64,000 bases of DNA from Acetobacteraceae bacterium (GTDB lineage Bacteria > Pseudomonadota > Alphaproteobacteria > Acetobacterales > Acetobacteraceae). Numbering within the stretch: position 1 is the first letter of the stretch; each line of letters starts with the position of its first letter. The position numbers were made by a program, and so were the translations under genes. The notes under the pieces are model-generated. The model searched no databases. It saw nothing but the letters and a program-made list of their open reading frames with translations, and was not told the DNA's origin. Below, one piece after another: positions 1 to 13,665 of the stretch. Location: positions 62,001-126,000 of the forward strand of contig PLSD01000028.1 in the NCBI GenBank assembly GCA_003164135.1. Reading direction: 5' to 3'.

Positions 1-3000
1 GTGGCGAGCCGGTCGAGCCAGAGGTAGACGACGGGGGTGGTGTAAAGCGTGAGTGCCTGGCTGACGATGAGGCCACCGATGATGGTAATGCCAAGCGGCT
101 GGCGCAGCGAAGCGCCCTGGCCGATGCCGATGGCGAGCGGCAGGGCGCCCAGGGCGGCGGCGAAGGTTGTCATCATGATCGGGCGAAAACGCAAGGTCGC
201 GGCTTGGTAGATGGCATCCTCGGGGGACAGGCCCTGGCCGCGTTCCAGTTGCAGAGCAAAATCGATCATCAGAATGGCGTTTTTCTTCACGATGCCGATG
301 AGCAGGATGACGCCGATGAGGGCGATGATGGTGAGCGGGATGTTGAGGATGAGGAGCAAGAGCGTGGCGCCCACGCCGGCCGAGGGAATGGTGGAGATGA
401 TGGTGAGCGGATGCACTGTGCTTTCGTAGAGGATTCCAAGCACGATATACACAGCGGCCAGAGCGGCGAGGATGAGCATTGGTTCGGTCCCGAGCGAGGA
501 CTGGAAGGCGGCGGCAGTGCCGGCGAAGTTGCCGGTGATGGTCAGCGGCACGTCCAGGTTGCTCATGGTGGTTTGGATGGTGGCGGCGGCCGTGCCGAGC
601 GCCACGCCGGCGGGCAGGTTGAAGGAGATTGTGGCGGCGACCCGGCCGCTGTCGTGGTTCACTGAGATGGGCGTGGTGCCCGTGGCGTAACTGGCGAAGG
701 CGGACAGCGGCACCATCGTTTCCGCCTGGGTGCTGACCGCGGAGCCGGAGGAAGCCCCGGATTTACCGCTGGCGGCGATGGAGTTGATGGCTGCATTGGT
801 GGCGGAATCTAGCGCCACGGTGGCGACGGTGCTGGCCGTATTGGTGGTTTTGGTGCTGGCGAGCACCGTGCCGGCGGGGGCGTTGGTTTGCGAGGTGCCG
901 CTGGCCTTGCCGCCGGAGGTGCTGACGTAGATGCGGCTCAGGTCCACCGGCGTGCGCTGGTATTGTTGCGCCAGCTCCATCACCACCTCATACTGGTTCA
1001 ACTCGTTATAAATGGTGGAGACGGTGCGCTGGCCAAAGGCGTCGTAGAGCGTGCTGTCGATTTCGCTGGGGGTGATGTTGAGGCGCGCCGCCTGGGTGCG
1101 GTTGATGGTGATGTTGGTTTCCAGCCCGCCTTGTTGCAGGTCGGAGCTGACATCAGCCAGGGTGTGCTGCAGTTTCAACGCGGCGACAATTTTGGGAATC
1201 CAGATGTTCAGCGCCTCTGGGTCATCGCTTTGCAGCGTGTATTGGTATTCGGCGTTGCTCTGGCGTCCGCCGACGCGCAAATCCTGTGCCGGAACCAGGA
1301 AGGTTTGCGCGCCGGCGATTTGCGCGAGCGGCTTGCGCAGGCGCGCGACGATGGCGGTGGCGGAAACGCCGCGCTGGGCCAGGGGTTTTAGCGTGATGAA
1401 GAGAAAGCCGCTGTTGGTGGAGCGCCCGCCGGTGAAGCCCGCGACCGAGGCGACGCCGGGGTCGTCCTGCACGGCGGTTTGCAACTGCGCAAGCTTCTGC
1501 TTCATCAGATCGAAGGAGATGCTCTGGTCAGCCTGGATGGTGCCGATGATTAACCCGGTGTCCTGTTCCGGGAAAAACCCCTTGGGTACCACGATAAAGA
1601 GAAACACGTTGAGGATGATGGTAAGCACCAGGCCGAAGCCGACCAGCTTGGCGTGGCGCAGTGCCCAGCGCAGCGAGCGGGCGTAGCCGTCCAGCGTGGC
1701 GTTGAAACCTTGTTCCAACCAGCCCAAAAAACGATTCGGCTTGGCTTTGGGCGGCTCAAGGCGGAGGAACATGGCGCAGAGCATCGGCGTGGCGGTGAGC
1801 GAGACGAGCAGCGAAATGAGAATGGTGATCGACAAGGTTTCCGCGAATTCCTGGAACAGGCGGCCAAGAATCCCCGGCATCAGCAAAATGGGCGTGAACA
1901 CCGCGATCAAGGACAAGCTCATGGAGAGCACGGTGAAGCTGACCTCCGAGCCGCCGCGCAGGGCCGCCGCCATGGGGTCCATGCCTTCTTCCAGGTGGCG
2001 CATGGTGTTTTCCACCACCACCACGGCGTCGTCCACCACAAAGCCGGTGGCGATGGTGAGCGCCATGAGCGAGAGATTGTCGACGGAGAAGCCGAGCAGG
2101 TACATCGGCCCAAAAGTACCGATTATGGAAACGGGCACGGCGAGGCCGGGGATGAGCGTGGCGCGCGGCGAGCGGAGGAACACAAAAACCACAGCCACCA
2201 CCAGCAACACGGCGATGAACAGGGTGCGCTCGGTATCAGTCAGCGCGGCCCGGATGGATTGTGAACGGTCCATGGCGATGCCAAATTTGATCGCCGGCGG
2301 CAGCGCGGCGCGCAGACCGGGGAGCATCGCGGTGATCTGATCCACGGTCTGGATGACATTGGCGGTGGGGCTGGGGTGGATGATGACCAGCACGGCGGGC
2401 TTGCCGTTGTACAGCCCGGCGTTGTTGAGGTTTTCGACCGAGTTGCTGACCTGCGCGACGTCCGAGAGCTTCACCGCCTGGCCGTTACGGTAGGCGATCA
2501 CCAGGTCGCGGTACTGCGCGGCCACGGTGGCCTGGTCGTTGGTGTATATCTGGTAGCGCTCGCCGCTGGCGTCGAAATAGCCTTTGGGTGAATTCGCGTT
2601 CGCCGCGGCCAGCGCCGCGCGCACGTCCTCCAGGCCGATGCCGTATTTGTTCAGTGGTCCCGGCTCCAGTTCCACCCGCACGGCGGGGAGCGCCGCGCCG
2701 CCAAGCTCGACATCGCCCACGCCGTCAATTTGCGAAAACTGCTGTTCCAGCACGGTGTCAGCCGAATCGTAGAGCTGGCCGGGGGTCATGGTGTCGGAGG
2801 TGAGCGCCAGCACCATGATTGGCGCGTCGGCAGGGTTGAATTTTTGGTATTGCGGGTTGGATCGCAGGGTGCTCGGCAGGTCGGCGCGCGCCGCCTGGAT
2901 GGCCGCTTCCACATCGCGCGCCGCGCCGTCGATATTACGGTCCAGGCCGAATTGCAGGGTGATGCGCGTGGTGCCTACACCTGATTGCGAGGTCATCTCG

Positions 3001-3233
3001 GTAACGTCGGCGATGGTGCCCAGATGCCGTTCCAGCGGTTCGGCGACCGTGGCCGCCATGGTGTCCGGGCTGGCGCCGGCCATGTTGGCCTGCACCTGGA
3101 TGGTCGGGAAGGAGATTTGCGGCAGCGGGGCGACGGGAAGTTTGAAGAAGGCCAGCCCGCCGGAGAGCGCGATGCCGATGGTCAGCAGCGTGGTGGCCAC
3201 CGGGCGTTTAATGAAGATGGACGAAATACTCAT
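1..3233 (-). CDS. mdtC: RND multidrug efflux permease, MdtC/MuxC-like (C-terminus cut by window start)
   Basis: Minus-strand frame open to the window edge: [47 protein letters not shown]...; RND signatures; start overlaps the upstream permease stop (ATGA). Confidence 0.9.
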   Translation of the reverse strand, partial: MSISSIFIKRPVATTLLTIGIALSGGLAFFKLPVAPLPQISFPTIQVQANMAGASPDTMAATVAEPLERHLGTIADVTEMTSQSGVGTTRITLQFGLDRNIDGAARDVEAAIQAARADLPSTLRSNPQYQKFNPADAPIMVLALTSDTMTPGQLYDSADTVLEQQFSQIDGVGDVELGGAALPAVRVELEPGPLNKYGIGLEDVRAALAAANANSPKGYFDASGERYQIYTNDQATVAAQYRDLVIAYRNGQAVKLSDVAQVSNSVENLNNAGLYNGKPAVLVIIHPSPTANVIQTVDQITAMLPGLRAALPPAIKFGIAMDRSQSIRAALTDTERTLFIAVLLVVAVVFVFLRSPRATLIPGLAVPVSIIGTFGPMYLLGFSVDNLSLMALTIATGFVVDDAVVVVENTMRHLEEGMDPMAAALRGGSEVSFTVLSMSLSLIAVFTPILLMPGILGRLFQEFAETLSITILISLLVSLTATPMLCAMFLRLEPPKAKPNRFLGWLEQGFNATLDGYARSLRWALRHAKLVGFGLVLTIILNVFLFIVVPKGFFPEQDTGLIIGTIQADQSISFDLMKQKLAQLQTAVQDDPGVASVAGFTGGRSTNSGFLFITLKPLAQRGVSATAIVARLRKPLAQIAGAQTFLVPAQDLRVGGRQSNAEYQYTLQSDDPEALNIWIPKIVAALKLQHTLADVSSDLQQGGLETNITINRTQAARLNITPSEIDSTLYDAFGQRTVSTIYNELNQYEVVMELAQQYQRTPVDLSRIYVSTSGGKASGTSQTNAPAGTVLASTKTTNTASTVATVALDSATNAAINSIAASGKSGASSGSAVSTQAETMVPLSAFASYATGTTPISVNHDSGRVAATISFNLPAGVALGTAAATIQTTMSNLDVPLTITGNFAGTAAAFQSSLGTEPMLILAALAAVYIVLGILYESTVHPLTIISTIPSAGVGATLLLLILNIPLTIIALIGVILLIGIVKKNAILMIDFALQLERGQGLSPEDAIYQAATLRFRPIMMTTFAAALGALPLAIGIGQGASLRQPLGITIIGGLIVSQALTLYTTPVVYLWLDRLA

Positions 3234-6200
3234 GCGGTTTGCGCGGCTGGCCGGAATCGGCGGGCCAGACTGTCAAACGCCAGATAGATAACCGGGGTGG
3301 TGAACAGCGTGAGTACCTGGCTCACCGCCAGGCCGCCGATGATTGCGAGACCGAGCGGCTGGCGCAATTCGGAGCCCATGCCGCCGGCGAGCATCAAGGG
3401 AACGCCGGAGAACATCGCCGCCAGCGTGGTCATGAGGATCGGGCGGAAGCGCAGCAGGCAGGCCTCGTAGATCGCATCATGCGGGGATTTGCCCTCGTTG
3501 CGTTCGGCATGCAGGGCGAAGTCGATCATCATGATCGCGTTCTTCTTGACGATGCCGATCAGCAGCACGATGCCGATGATGCCGATAACATCCAGCCCGT
3601 CGCCGGATATCCACAGAAAGATAAGCGCACCCACGCCGGCCGAAGGCAGCGTGGAGATAATAGTGACCGGGTGAATGAAGCTCTCATAGAGCACGCCAAG
3701 CACGATATACACGGCAATGAGGGCGGCCAGTAGCAGGAACACCTCGTTGTTCAGCGAGTTCTGGAAAGCCTCCGCCGCGCCCTGAAAAGTTGTCGTCACG
3801 GAAGGTGGGAGCTTGAGCGAATTTTCCGCCGCCGTGATGGCTGTTACCGCGCCGCCAAGCGAGGCGCCGGGGGCGAGGTTGAAAGAGATGGTCGTGGCGG
3901 GGAATTGCCCCAGATGTTCCAGCACCAGCGGCTCGGGTTGACGGGTAAAGGTTGCAATGGCGGAGAGCGGCACCTGCCCGCCGGTGGCCGAGGAAGAGGG
4001 CAGATAGATGCCGCCCAGGGAAGCGAGACCTGTCATCTTCGCAGGGTCCACCGACATGATCACGCGGTACTGGTCCGTCTGCGTGAAGATGGTGGAAATG
4101 ATCCGCTGGCCGAAAGCGTCGTACAAGGCGCTGTCCACCGTGGCGGGCGTAATGCCGAAGCGCGAGGCATTGGTGCGGTCGATATTGATGTAGACCGAGT
4201 TGCCCGCGGCTTGCAGTTCGCTCGCTACATCAGTGAGCTGCGGCAGTGCCTGCAACTTTGTCATCAGTGCGGGGACGTATTTGGTGAAGTCGGTCTGCGA
4301 GGCGCTTTCCAGCACGAACTGATACTGCGTCGGGCTGACGGTGGTATTGAGCGTGAGGCTTTGCACCGGTTGCAGGTACAACTGCACGCCCGGCACGCTG
4401 GTGGCTTCCTGGTTCAGCCGGGGAATAATGGCCGCTGCCGAGTCGCTCCGTTCGCTCTTGGGTTTCAGGTTGATGAGAAACCGCCCCTGGTTCAGCGTGG
4501 TGTTGGTGCCGTCAACGCCGATATAGGAAGACAGGCTGACGACGTCTTTATCTTTCAACAGCGCATCAGCCAGCGCCTGCTGGTGCGCGGCCATGGCGAC
4601 GTAGGAGGTGCTTTGCGAGCTTTGGGAAATGCCCTCGATGATGCCGGTATCCTGCACCGGAAAAAACCCTTTCGGGATGAGGATATAAAGCAAAACAGTA
4701 AACACCAGCGTGCTGACGGCCACGGCCAGTGTGAGGTTCGCGTGGCCCAGAACCCAGGTCAGTCCGCGCCCGTAGGCGGCGGCGAGGCGGTTGAAATGCC
4801 GCTCGTTCCATTGCTCGAATTTTGAAGGGTGTTCCTCCGCCTTGGCGCGCAACAGGCGCGAACACAGCATCGGCACCAACGTTAACGACACCACCGCCGA
4901 GATGATGATGGTCACGGCCAGGGTAATGGCAAATTCCGAGAATAGCCGCCCGACGACATCGCCCATGAACAGCAGCGGGATGAGCACGGCAATAAGCGAG
5001 ACGGTGAGCGAAATGATGGTGAAACCAATCTGCCCGGCGCCCTTCAGCGCGGCCTGCATCGGGGGCTCACCCATTTCAATATAGCGCGAAATATTCTCGA
5101 TCATCACGATGGAATCATCCACCACGAAGCCGGTCGCGACGATCAGCGCCATCAGCGAGAGATTGTCGAGGGAGAAATTGAACAGATACATGAAGGCCAG
5201 CGTGCCGATGAGCGACACCGGCACGGAAATGCTGGGAATGATGGTGGCCCGCACATTGCGCAGGAAAACAAAAATCACCGCGATGACGAGACCGATGCTC
5301 AAGGCCAGCTCGAATTCTGCGTCGCTGACCGAGGCGCGGATGGAGGTGGTGCCGTCGCTCATCACGCCGACCACCATCGCCGCCGGCAGCCCGGCCGTGA
5401 GGCTGGGTATTGCGGCGTTAATCGCGTCCACCGTGGCGATGACATTCGCGTTAGGTTGGCGCTGCACGTTCAGGATAATCGCCGGCGTGCGGTTGGCCCA
5501 GGCGCCAAGTTCGGAATTCTCTGGGCCGGCGATGATTTTGGCGACGTCGCTCAAATACACCGGCTCGCCGTTTTTATAAGCCACCACCAGCTTCGCGTAG
5601 TCCGCTGCCTCGGTGATCTGGTCGTTATCGTTAATCGTGTAGCTCTGCGCGGGGCCGGAGAAGCTGCCTTTGGGCGTGTTGACGTTGAGGTTGCCGATAA
5701 GCGTGCGGATATTGTCGATGCTGATGCCAAAGGAGGCCAGCGCCTGCGGATTGACCTCAACGCGCACGGAGGGCGTGTTGCCGCCGCTGACGGTAACCAG
5801 GCCCACACCCGGCACTTCGGAGATTTTTGCCGCCAGCCGGGAGTTGGCCAGCGACTCCACATCCGTCAGGTTCATGGTTTTCGAGGTGATCGCCAGCGTC
5901 ATGATCGGCGCATCCGCCGGGTTCACTTTTGCATATACCGGGGGTGCCGGGAGGTCCGCGGGCAGCAGGTTGCCGGTCGCGTTAATCGCCGCCTGCACTT
6001 CCTGCTCGGCGATATCCAGGCTGAGCGACAGGTCGAACTGCAACGTAATTACCGAAGCCCCGGCCGAGCTCGCGGAAGACATCTGGTTCAACCCCTCCAT
6101 CTCACCCAACTGGCGCTCCAGCGGTGCGGTGATGGAAGACGTCATCACCTGCGGCGAGGCGCCGGGGTAGAAGGTCTGCACCTGGATGGTGGGGTAGGTG

Positions 6201-6319
6201 ACATCCGGCAGCGCCGAGACGGGCAGGTATTTGAACGCCACCAGCCCGACCAGAACAAAGGCGATCATCAGCAGCGAGGTCGCCACCGGCCGCAGGATGA
6301 AAAGTTTAGACGGGTTCAC
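3230..6319 (-). CDS. mdtB: RND multidrug efflux permease, MdtB/MuxB-like
   Basis: 1029 aa [60 protein letters not shown]...; GTG start overlaps the upstream stop (GTGA). Confidence 0.92.
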   Translation of the reverse strand: MNPSKLFILRPVATSLLMIAFVLVGLVAFKYLPVSALPDVTYPTIQVQTFYPGASPQVMTSSITAPLERQLGEMEGLNQMSSASSAGASVITLQFDLSLSLDIAEQEVQAAINATGNLLPADLPAPPVYAKVNPADAPIMTLAITSKTMNLTDVESLANSRLAAKISEVPGVGLVTVSGGNTPSVRVEVNPQALASFGISIDNIRTLIGNLNVNTPKGSFSGPAQSYTINDNDQITEAADYAKLVVAYKNGEPVYLSDVAKIIAGPENSELGAWANRTPAIILNVQRQPNANVIATVDAINAAIPSLTAGLPAAMVVGVMSDGTTSIRASVSDAEFELALSIGLVIAVIFVFLRNVRATIIPSISVPVSLIGTLAFMYLFNFSLDNLSLMALIVATGFVVDDSIVMIENISRYIEMGEPPMQAALKGAGQIGFTIISLTVSLIAVLIPLLFMGDVVGRLFSEFAITLAVTIIISAVVSLTLVPMLCSRLLRAKAEEHPSKFEQWNERHFNRLAAAYGRGLTWVLGHANLTLAVAVSTLVFTVLLYILIPKGFFPVQDTGIIEGISQSSQSTSYVAMAAHQQALADALLKDKDVVSLSSYIGVDGTNTTLNQGRFLINLKPKSERSDSAAAIIPRLNQEATSVPGVQLYLQPVQSLTLNTTVSPTQYQFVLESASQTDFTKYVPALMTKLQALPQLTDVASELQAAGNSVYINIDRTNASRFGITPATVDSALYDAFGQRIISTIFTQTDQYRVIMSVDPAKMTGLASLGGIYLPSSSATGGQVPLSAIATFTRQPEPLVLEHLGQFPATTISFNLAPGASLGGAVTAITAAENSLKLPPSVTTTFQGAAEAFQNSLNNEVFLLLAALIAVYIVLGVLYESFIHPVTIISTLPSAGVGALIFLWISGDGLDVIGIIGIVLLIGIVKKNAIMMIDFALHAERNEGKSPHDAIYEACLLRFRPILMTTLAAMFSGVPLMLAGGMGSELRQPLGLAIIGGLAVSQVLTLFTTPVIYLAFDSLARRFRPAAQTA

Positions 6320-7533
6320 GGTGCCGCGGCGGCTTGGCCGGAAGATTGCGCGTTATGGTGGTGGTGTGTCCCCGCCTCGCCGCTGGGCGCCGCAGTCGGG
6401 GTTATGGCCACGCTCACCTTGGCGCCATCACTCAGGCGGTCCACGCCGTCCGTAACCACCACGTCGCCGGGGCTTATACCCTTGGTGATAACGGTGTTGG
6501 TGCCATCCGTGGGGCCGGTGGTCACGGTCTGCACGCTCACCGTGCTGTCTGGTTTCACCACGTACACGTAACTGCCAGGTGCGCCGGACTGCACGGCCTG
6601 GCTGGGCACCAGCGTGGCATTCTGCAAGGTGTTCACCAGCAAATGCACGTTCACGAACTCATTGGGGAACAGCGCCTCGTCCGCATTGGCGAAGGTGGCG
6701 CGCAGTTTCACCATGCCGGTGGCGGTGTCCACCTGGTTGTCCACGGCGCTCAAACTGCCGTCTTCCAGCTTGGTGGTGTCGTCACTGGCGTAGGCGGTGG
6801 CGGTGAGCGTTGCCCCCTGCCCCAGCCGCACCAGCACTGGCGCCAAATCATTCTGTGCCACCGAGAAGATCACCGTGGTCGGCGACATGGTGGTGACCAC
6901 CGCAATACCCGTGCTGCTACCGGAGGTGACGTAATTGCCGGGGTCAACGAGGCGCAGACCCACTTTGCCCGCCACCGGGGAGGTGATGTGGCAATAGGCA
7001 AGGTTCAGTTTGGCCGAGTCGATATTCGCCTGATCGGATTTGGTGGCGGCGGTGTCCTGCTCCACTAAAAACTCCTGGTCGGCCACTTGCTGCGCGGAAA
7101 TGGAGTCCTGCGCCGCCAGGATATGGTAACGCGCAAGATCGGATTTCGCCTGGGCCAGCGTGGCTTCGTCCTTGGCCAGCGCCGCCTGATACTGCTCAAG
7201 CTGGATCTGGTACGGCCTGGGGTCGATCTCGGCGAGGAACTGGTCCTGGGTAACGATCTCACCCTCGGTGAAAGCCACCTGCGTGAGATAGCCGCTGAGT
7301 TGCGGCAGCACGGTAACAGTCGCGTTGGGTGTGACCGTGCCGAGTTCATCGAGTACCACCGGCATTGGCCCTGCCACCGCCTTGGCCACGCCGACAGCCT
7401 GCGGTGCCGGAGCATGGGCCTTGGTCGAAGTACCGGAATGCCTATACCAGATGAAGGCGATGAGAAGGAGCGCCAGCCCCGCGAATATCCAGCGCTTCCT
7501 GCCGCGCTTGGGCCGTGCCACAGGGTCAACCAC
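6316..7533 (-). CDS. mdtA: RND periplasmic adaptor (membrane fusion) subunit, MdtA-like
   Basis: 405 aa, N-terminal TM, lipoyl/hairpin motifs ([36 protein letters not shown]); GTG start. Confidence 0.9.
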   Translation of the reverse strand: MVDPVARPKRGRKRWIFAGLALLLIAFIWYRHSGTSTKAHAPAPQAVGVAKAVAGPMPVVLDELGTVTPNATVTVLPQLSGYLTQVAFTEGEIVTQDQFLAEIDPRPYQIQLEQYQAALAKDEATLAQAKSDLARYHILAAQDSISAQQVADQEFLVEQDTAATKSDQANIDSAKLNLAYCHITSPVAGKVGLRLVDPGNYVTSGSSTGIAVVTTMSPTTVIFSVAQNDLAPVLVRLGQGATLTATAYASDDTTKLEDGSLSAVDNQVDTATGMVKLRATFANADEALFPNEFVNVHLLVNTLQNATLVPSQAVQSGAPGSYVYVVKPDSTVSVQTVTTGPTDGTNTVITKGISPGDVVVTDGVDRLSDGAKVSVAITPTAAPSGEAGTHHHHNAQSSGQAAAAP

Positions 7534-7634
7534 GTAAAGCTACTCTCCCCACCAAACTCGTAGAGTCTATAACGAGTTACATAGCATATGTCCCGCCTGG
7601 GAGGTTGCGGGAAAATGACAAAGAGTAACGCCGC

Positions 7635-8903
7635 CTAGGTGGTGAGTGTCTCCAGCCCGCCCATATACGGCCGCAGCACGGCGGGCACGGTGACCGAGCC
7701 GTCCTCGTTCTGGTAATTCTCCAGCACGGCGATGAGCGCGCGGCCAACCGCCACGCCCGAGCCGTTGAGCGTGTGCACGAAATCCGGCTTGCCGTCCGCA
7801 TTGCGGTAGCGCGCGTTCATCCGGCGGGCCTGGAAAGCGCGGGTATTCGAGCAGGAGGAAATTTCGCGGTACATCCCCTGCCCCGGCAACCAGACTTCCA
7901 GATCGTAGGTTTTCACCGCCGAAAAGCCGGTGTCGCCAGCACAAAGCAACATGCGGCGGTAAGGCAGTTCCAGGGCTTCCAGAATGGTTTCCGCGCAACT
8001 GGTCATGCGCTCATGCTCGGCCTCGGAGTCTTCGGGGCGGGTGATGCTGACGAGTTCCACCTTGGAGAACTGGTGCTGGCGCAGCATGCCGCGCACGTCC
8101 CGCCCGGCGGAACCGGCCTCGGAACGGAAACAGGGGGTGAGTGCCGTCACGCGGATGGGCAGATTGGCGCCGGGGAGGATTTCGGCCGCCACCAGATTGG
8201 TCAGCGAGACCTCGGCGGTGGGGATCAGCCATCGGCCGTCGGTGGTTTTGAACAGGTCATCGGCGAATTTAGGCAACTGCCCGGTGCCGAACATCGCGGT
8301 GTCGTTGACCAGCAGGGGCACCACGGTTTCGGTATAGCCATGCGCGGCGGTGTGGGTGTCGAGCATGAACTGCCCGAGTGCCCGTTCCAGCCGCGCCAGC
8401 GCGGCGCGCAACACGGTGAAGCGCGAACCGGCCAGTTTGGCCGCACCGGCAAAATCCATCAGTCCCAGTTTTTCGCCGAGTTCGAAGTGCTCTCTCGCGG
8501 CAAAGGGGAACGCGGGCTTCTTGCCCCAGATTTTTTCCTCATGGTTGGCGGTCTCGTCGCGGCCTTCCGGCACGGCGGCGTCCAATGCATTCGGGATCGC
8601 GGCCAGCGTCTCACGGAGTAACAATTCCAGGCGCGGCACCTCGGCTTCCAGCGCTTCCATCTGGCCACGCAGCGCCGCACCCTCGGCTTCCAGCGGGGTG
8701 GTAACTTCCTTGGCGCGCTTGGCCTCGCCGATACGTTTGGCCAGCGCGTTGCGGCTGGATTGCAGCACCTGCAACTGCGCCACGGCGGCGCGGCGCTCGT
8801 CGTCCAGTTCCGTCAGCTCGCGCGAGAGCGGCAGAATCCCCCGCCGCGCCATCGCCGCGTCAAACCCCGCCGCGTCCTCGCGGATCGCCTTTATATCATG
8901 CAT
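7635..8903 (-). CDS. serS: Seryl-tRNA synthetase
   Basis: [22 protein letters not shown]...; class II aaRS motifs ([31 protein letters not shown]); start trimmed from the track ORF. Confidence 0.95.
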   Translation of the reverse strand: MHDIKAIREDAAGFDAAMARRGILPLSRELTELDDERRAAVAQLQVLQSSRNALAKRIGEAKRAKEVTTPLEAEGAALRGQMEALEAEVPRLELLLRETLAAIPNALDAAVPEGRDETANHEEKIWGKKPAFPFAAREHFELGEKLGLMDFAGAAKLAGSRFTVLRAALARLERALGQFMLDTHTAAHGYTETVVPLLVNDTAMFGTGQLPKFADDLFKTTDGRWLIPTAEVSLTNLVAAEILPGANLPIRVTALTPCFRSEAGSAGRDVRGMLRQHQFSKVELVSITRPEDSEAEHERMTSCAETILEALELPYRRMLLCAGDTGFSAVKTYDLEVWLPGQGMYREISSCSNTRAFQARRMNARYRNADGKPDFVHTLNGSGVAVGRALIAVLENYQNEDGSVTVPAVLRPYMGGLETLTT

Positions 8904-9705
8904 CCTCAGCCTCCAGCGGGACTTTCGGCTCAACCATTTTCACGGCGAACAGCGAAATCTCGAACAAGAATATAAGCAACCCGGCCATGAGGCACTGCGA
9001 GGGCACATCTGGTGGGGCCATAATCGCCGCCATGATGAAGCAGCCGACATAGGCATAGCGCCGGTATTTTTTTAAACTGGCGGAGTTAACAATCCCCACC
9101 CGCCCGAGCAGCGTGAGCAGCACCGGCAGTTCGAACGACAGGCCAAAGGCAAAAATCAGCTTCATCACCACGTTGAGGTAATCGCTTACCTTGGCCATCA
9201 TCTGGATCTGCACATCGCTGCCGGCCCCCGAGGTCTGGAAGCTGAGGAAGAAGCGCCAGGCGACGGGGAAGAACACGTAATACGCCAGCGCACCGCCCAT
9301 GAAGAACAAGATGGGGGTGACGATGAGGAACGGCAGCATGGCGCGCTTTTCGCGCTTGTAGAGCCCCGGCGCCACGAACAGCCAGAGCTGCCCGGCGATG
9401 ACGGGGAAGGAGACGAAGGCGGCGGCAAATACCGAGACCTTCACATAGGTAAAAAACGCCTCGAACAGCGCGGTGTAGATCATCTGCGGCTTCTCGCCGC
9501 GGGCTTCCAGCGCGTGCGCCAGCGGGGCGGCGAGGAACTCATAAATACGCGGGGCGAAATGGTAGCAGATGACAAAGGCGATGATGAACGTGCCCGCCGC
9601 CCACATCAGCCGGCGGCGCAATTCCGCCAGATGCTCCATCAACGGCATTTCCTTGTCGTTGATCTCGTCGTCCGCGGCCACTTCTGGTGCTGCTTGCTCC
9701 GTCAC
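8896..9705 (-). CDS. tatC: Sec-independent protein translocase TatC
   Basis: [43 protein letters not shown]..., six-TM TatC pattern. Confidence 0.95.
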   Translation of the reverse strand: MTEQAAPEVAADDEINDKEMPLMEHLAELRRRLMWAAGTFIIAFVICYHFAPRIYEFLAAPLAHALEARGEKPQMIYTALFEAFFTYVKVSVFAAAFVSFPVIAGQLWLFVAPGLYKREKRAMLPFLIVTPILFFMGGALAYYVFFPVAWRFFLSFQTSGAGSDVQIQMMAKVSDYLNVVMKLIFAFGLSFELPVLLTLLGRVGIVNSASLKKYRRYAYVGCFIMAAIMAPPDVPSQCLMAGLLIFLFEISLFAVKMVEPKVPLEAEDA

Positions 9706-10140
9706 CTAAAACCCCCAGCGTTTCGTGCCCGGCGGAATAAAGGCCGGGACCGGCTTTTTGCGCGCCGCGTCGGGCGGGATGAAGGCCGGCGAATCCGGCG
9801 TCTCCGGGATCACCGGCGGCGGCGTCACCCATTCCGTCTTGGTATCATCGCCGGTGGCCTTGTTCAGCGAGTCGCGCAGCTTGCCGTCGGGGTCCACCGT
9901 CTGTTCCGCCGCGGTTTTGAAGTCGAATTTGCGCAGCTTGTTCAGCTCGCCCTTCACGTCGGAAAGGTTGGCCTCGCGCATCATCTCATCAACATGGCCC
10001 TGGAACTCAGACGCCATGCCGCGTGCTTTTTTGATCAGCGAGGTCACGGTACGGATTGCCACAGGCAAATCCTTTGGCCCGATGGCAATTAATGCCACCG
10101 CCATTATCAGACCAATCTCACCCCATGAAAATCCGAACAT
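9706..10140 (-). CDS. tatB: Sec-independent protein translocase TatB
   Basis: MFGFSWGEIGLIMAVALIAIGPKDLPVAIRTVTSLIKKARGMASEFQGHVDEMMREA, adjacent to tatC. Confidence 0.92.
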   Translation of the reverse strand: MFGFSWGEIGLIMAVALIAIGPKDLPVAIRTVTSLIKKARGMASEFQGHVDEMMREANLSDVKGELNKLRKFDFKTAAEQTVDPDGKLRDSLNKATGDDTKTEWVTPPPVIPETPDSPAFIPPDAARKKPVPAFIPPGTKRWGF

Positions 10141-10161
10141 TACGCGCTTGCTAGCAGAGGC

Positions 10162-10829
10162 TTAAGGGTTGGGCAAAGCGGCGGCGATGCGGGCCAGCCC
10201 GGCATCCTCGAACCCCAGTTCGCGCAGATGCGCCATGGTGTTTTCCAGGTACTCCCGGCAGCTACCCAAATCCCCACGGGCGGTGGCGATGATCGCGGCT
10301 GTTTCCGCCACGCTCAGCTCTTTTATATAACGGGGGTGGGCCGGGTTGATAACAAAGGTGAGTGCGGGGAAGCGCTCCTGCCCCGCGCGCAACTCCACCC
10401 AGTGCGCATTATAGGCGCCGCCGTACATTTCGCGTTGCCAGAGAATCCCCAGCTCCTCGCGCACCAGCGGGGCGGTAATGCGGAAGGCAACACCCTTGCA
10501 TGCGCCGCCATGGTCCAAGGCCAGCATCAGCGCCGGGGTTTGCAGGGTGCCGCGCCCCATGAATATTTTGAGGCAAAACCGCCGGTGCCAGCCATGCAGC
10601 AGCGCCGGGCGGCGCTCCACATGCTCAAACGCCGGGTTCCAGATCAACGAGCCGTAGCCAAACACCCATAAATCCCGCGCGGGGTCGTGCCGGGCCAGGC
10701 TTGCCTCCAGCAGTTGCTCCATCTCCGCCTCGGTGCGGTGGGGGGTATCCTCAGCGCCGCAAATAACCTGCGCCTGCCGGTAGCGCCGTAACGTGCCGTC
10801 CCGCAAAGTCTCGCGGGTGATCTTCAGCG

Positions 10830-10833
<4 letters not shown>
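10162..10833 (-). CDS. chaC: ChaC-like gamma-glutamylcyclotransferase
   Basis: DLWVFGYGSLIWNPAFEHVERRPALLHGWHRRFCLKIFMGRGT, ChaC family signature. Confidence 0.88.
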
Positions 10834-11388
<555 letters not shown>

Positions 11389-11396
<8 letters not shown>

Positions 11397-12144
11397 CACC
11401 AACCTCGCTCTCGCCCGTATTACGCAACAGAATTGGGCCAAAAATTTGTTCCTGGCGCAATTGCAGGCTCCCACCTTTCGCCATTTCCAGCCCCGCGATC
11501 AAGGTCGCGGAGATCGCCGCGCGGCGGGGAATCCCATCCTCCAGCCCTTCCGGCAAAAACTGCTCCAAGCTCGACCAATCCGGCAGCGAGCCAACCAGCC
11601 GCGCCAGGCGCTCCAGCGCGTTCTGCACCGAAAAATACACCATCGGCTTGGGCTTGTACTGTAATTTAGCCCCGGCGCGGCGGCGCGCGGCGAGGTAGGC
11701 GCTGAGCAGCCCGCTCATCTCCAGGCGCAGGCGGCTGCGGTCCGTCTCGGTGAATTCCTCCGGGATGCCGCGATGGAAGAAATCCCACCCCAGTTGCGGG
11801 CGCTGGCCCATCCATGCGGCGGCAGCGCGCACGGCCTGCAAATCCACCAGCCTTGCGGCCAGAATTTCCGCCGCCGTTTCCGCGTCATCCGGCTCGCCAA
11901 GTGCTGGGACCAGCAGGCGGGATTTTAGCCAGGTCAGCCAGGCGGCCATCACCAGCCAGTCCGCCGCCAGCTCCAGGCGGATTTTGCGCGCGCCCTCAAT
12001 GACCGCGAGGAATTGTTCCACCAGCGCCAGGATGGAAATTTTCGCCAGATCAACTTTTTGCGCCCGCGCCAGCTCCAGCAGCAGGTCGAGCGGGCCTTCA
12101 AACCCCTCCAGTTGCAGGACGAGCGATTCAGGTTCCACTGCCAT
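11389..12144 (-). CDS. scpA: Segregation and condensation protein ScpA
   Basis: LVLQLEGFEGPLDLLLELARAQKVDLAKISILALVEQFLAVI, ScpA N-terminal signature. Confidence 0.93.
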
Positions 12145-12814
12145 GCCCCGTTATTTGCAGGATAATGTTCTCCGACCAGGGAAGAATTCGGCCCATCGCT
12201 TCCTGAAAGGGGTCGAACTTGATGCCGACCTGCTCCAGCGCCAGAGGGAGTATGAAGATAACCAGAAGAACCAGCAGGATGCCACGCTTTTCGAACCCGG
12301 CGAGCCAGCGCGCGGCGGGCAGTGGCAACACGCCGACGGCAATGCGCCCGCCATCCATGGGCGGCATCGGGAACAGGTTGAAAATCCCCAAAAGCAGGTT
12401 GATTTCAATAAAATAAGCCAAAAAATCAAGATGTTGCCCGGTATAGAGCAAAAAGCCGCCGAGAATTGCCAGGGCAAAGTTCATCAGCGGCCCCGCCACC
12501 GCCACCACCGCCATCAACTGGCGTGGATGCGCGCGGCCATTCAGCCGCAATTCCATAGGGTTAACCGGCACAGGTTTGGCCCAGCCATACATGAAGTCCA
12601 CATGGCCAATGGTGGTGAGCTGCCCTACCGCCAGGAGAAGCGGGAACAGGATACTACCAAACAGATCGATGTGCTTGATCGGGTTCAGCGTCAGTCTCCC
12701 GGCCAGCTGCGCGGTGGTGTCCCCCAGCAGCCGCGCCACGCCGCCGTGCGCAAGTTCGTGCAGCACCACGGAGATGACCAGCGCCAGGATGATTTGCAGC
12801 GTATCAGTACTCAT
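12128..12814 (-). CDS. Site-2 protease family (M50) zinc metalloprotease
   Basis: MSTDTLQIILALVISVVLHELAHGGVARLLGDTT: HELAH zinc motif plus NLFPMPPMDGGRI. Confidence 0.9.
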   Translation of the reverse strand: MSTDTLQIILALVISVVLHELAHGGVARLLGDTTAQLAGRLTLNPIKHIDLFGSILFPLLLAVGQLTTIGHVDFMYGWAKPVPVNPMELRLNGRAHPRQLMAVVAVAGPLMNFALAILGGFLLYTGQHLDFLAYFIEINLLLGIFNLFPMPPMDGGRIAVGVLPLPAARWLAGFEKRGILLVLLVIFILPLALEQVGIKFDPFQEAMGRILPWSENIILQITGHGSGT

Positions 12815-13665
12815 CCGTTGCAAGCTTCCAGTACGGCGGTGTTCCCCGCCATGTCGCCGGGGCAGTACAGCGCGATGTCGCACCCCGCCGCCAGTGCTGC
12901 CTGGGCGCGCTCCGCCGGGGTGCCGCTGAGCGCATGCATCGCCAGGTCGTCGCTCACCAGCGTGCCGGAAAAGCCAATTTTACCGCGTATGATGGTTTGG
13001 ATCACCTTTTTCGAAACCGTGGCCGGGTAGTCAGGGTCATAGTGCTCATAGATGACATGCGCCGTCATCGCCCACGGCAGGTTTTTGCACTGTTCAAACG
13101 GGTAAAAATCCGCGCTCAAATCGGCCTCGCTCACCCGTGGCAGGGCAATATGGCTGTCTACCAACGCCCGCCCATGGCCGGGGATGTGTTTCATCACCGG
13201 GATCACGCCCGCCGCGAGTATGCCCCGGGCCAGTTCCGCGCCCAAAGCTGCCACCACCACCGGGTCGTGCGAGAGCGCGCGGTCGCCGATCACATCGCTG
13301 GCGCCGGGATAACGTAGGTCCAGCACGGGGGCGGCCACCACGTCGAACCCGGCGGATTTCACCATCGCACCCAAGGCGAGGCCGTGCACGTAAGCCGCTT
13401 CGGGTGTTTTCAGCTCCCCGGCGGCGCCCAGTGGTGGCCAGTGCGGCGGACGCAAGCGGGCGACACGGCCGCCCTCCTGGTCAACCATCAGCACCGCTCC
13501 CTGGGGCAACGCTTCACACAATTCTGCCGTAAGTTCCGCAAGTTGTGATGGGTTTTCAATGTTACGCCCGAACAAAATCACGCCCCTCGGCCGATGCGCC
13601 CGCAACAGCGCCCGTTCCTCCGCCAGGAGCCGCAAGCCCGAAACGCCGAGGATTACCGGCTTCAA
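12811..13665 (-). CDS. nagZ: Beta-N-acetylhexosaminidase NagZ (GH3)
   Basis: GVILFGRNIENPSQLAELTAELCEALPQGAVLMVDQEGGRVARLRPP...VMKHIPGHGRALVDSH; probable TTG start overlapping the upstream SPOR stop. Confidence 0.9.
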   Translation of the reverse strand: MKPVILGVSGLRLLAEERALLRAHRPRGVILFGRNIENPSQLAELTAELCEALPQGAVLMVDQEGGRVARLRPPHWPPLGAAGELKTPEAAYVHGLALGAMVKSAGFDVVAAPVLDLRYPGASDVIGDRALSHDPVVVAALGAELARGILAAGVIPVMKHIPGHGRALVDSHIALPRVSEADLSADFYPFEQCKNLPWAMTAHVIYEHYDPDYPATVSKKVIQTIIRGKIGFSGTLVSDDLAMHALSGTPAERAQAALAAGCDIALYCPGDMAGNTAVLEACNG

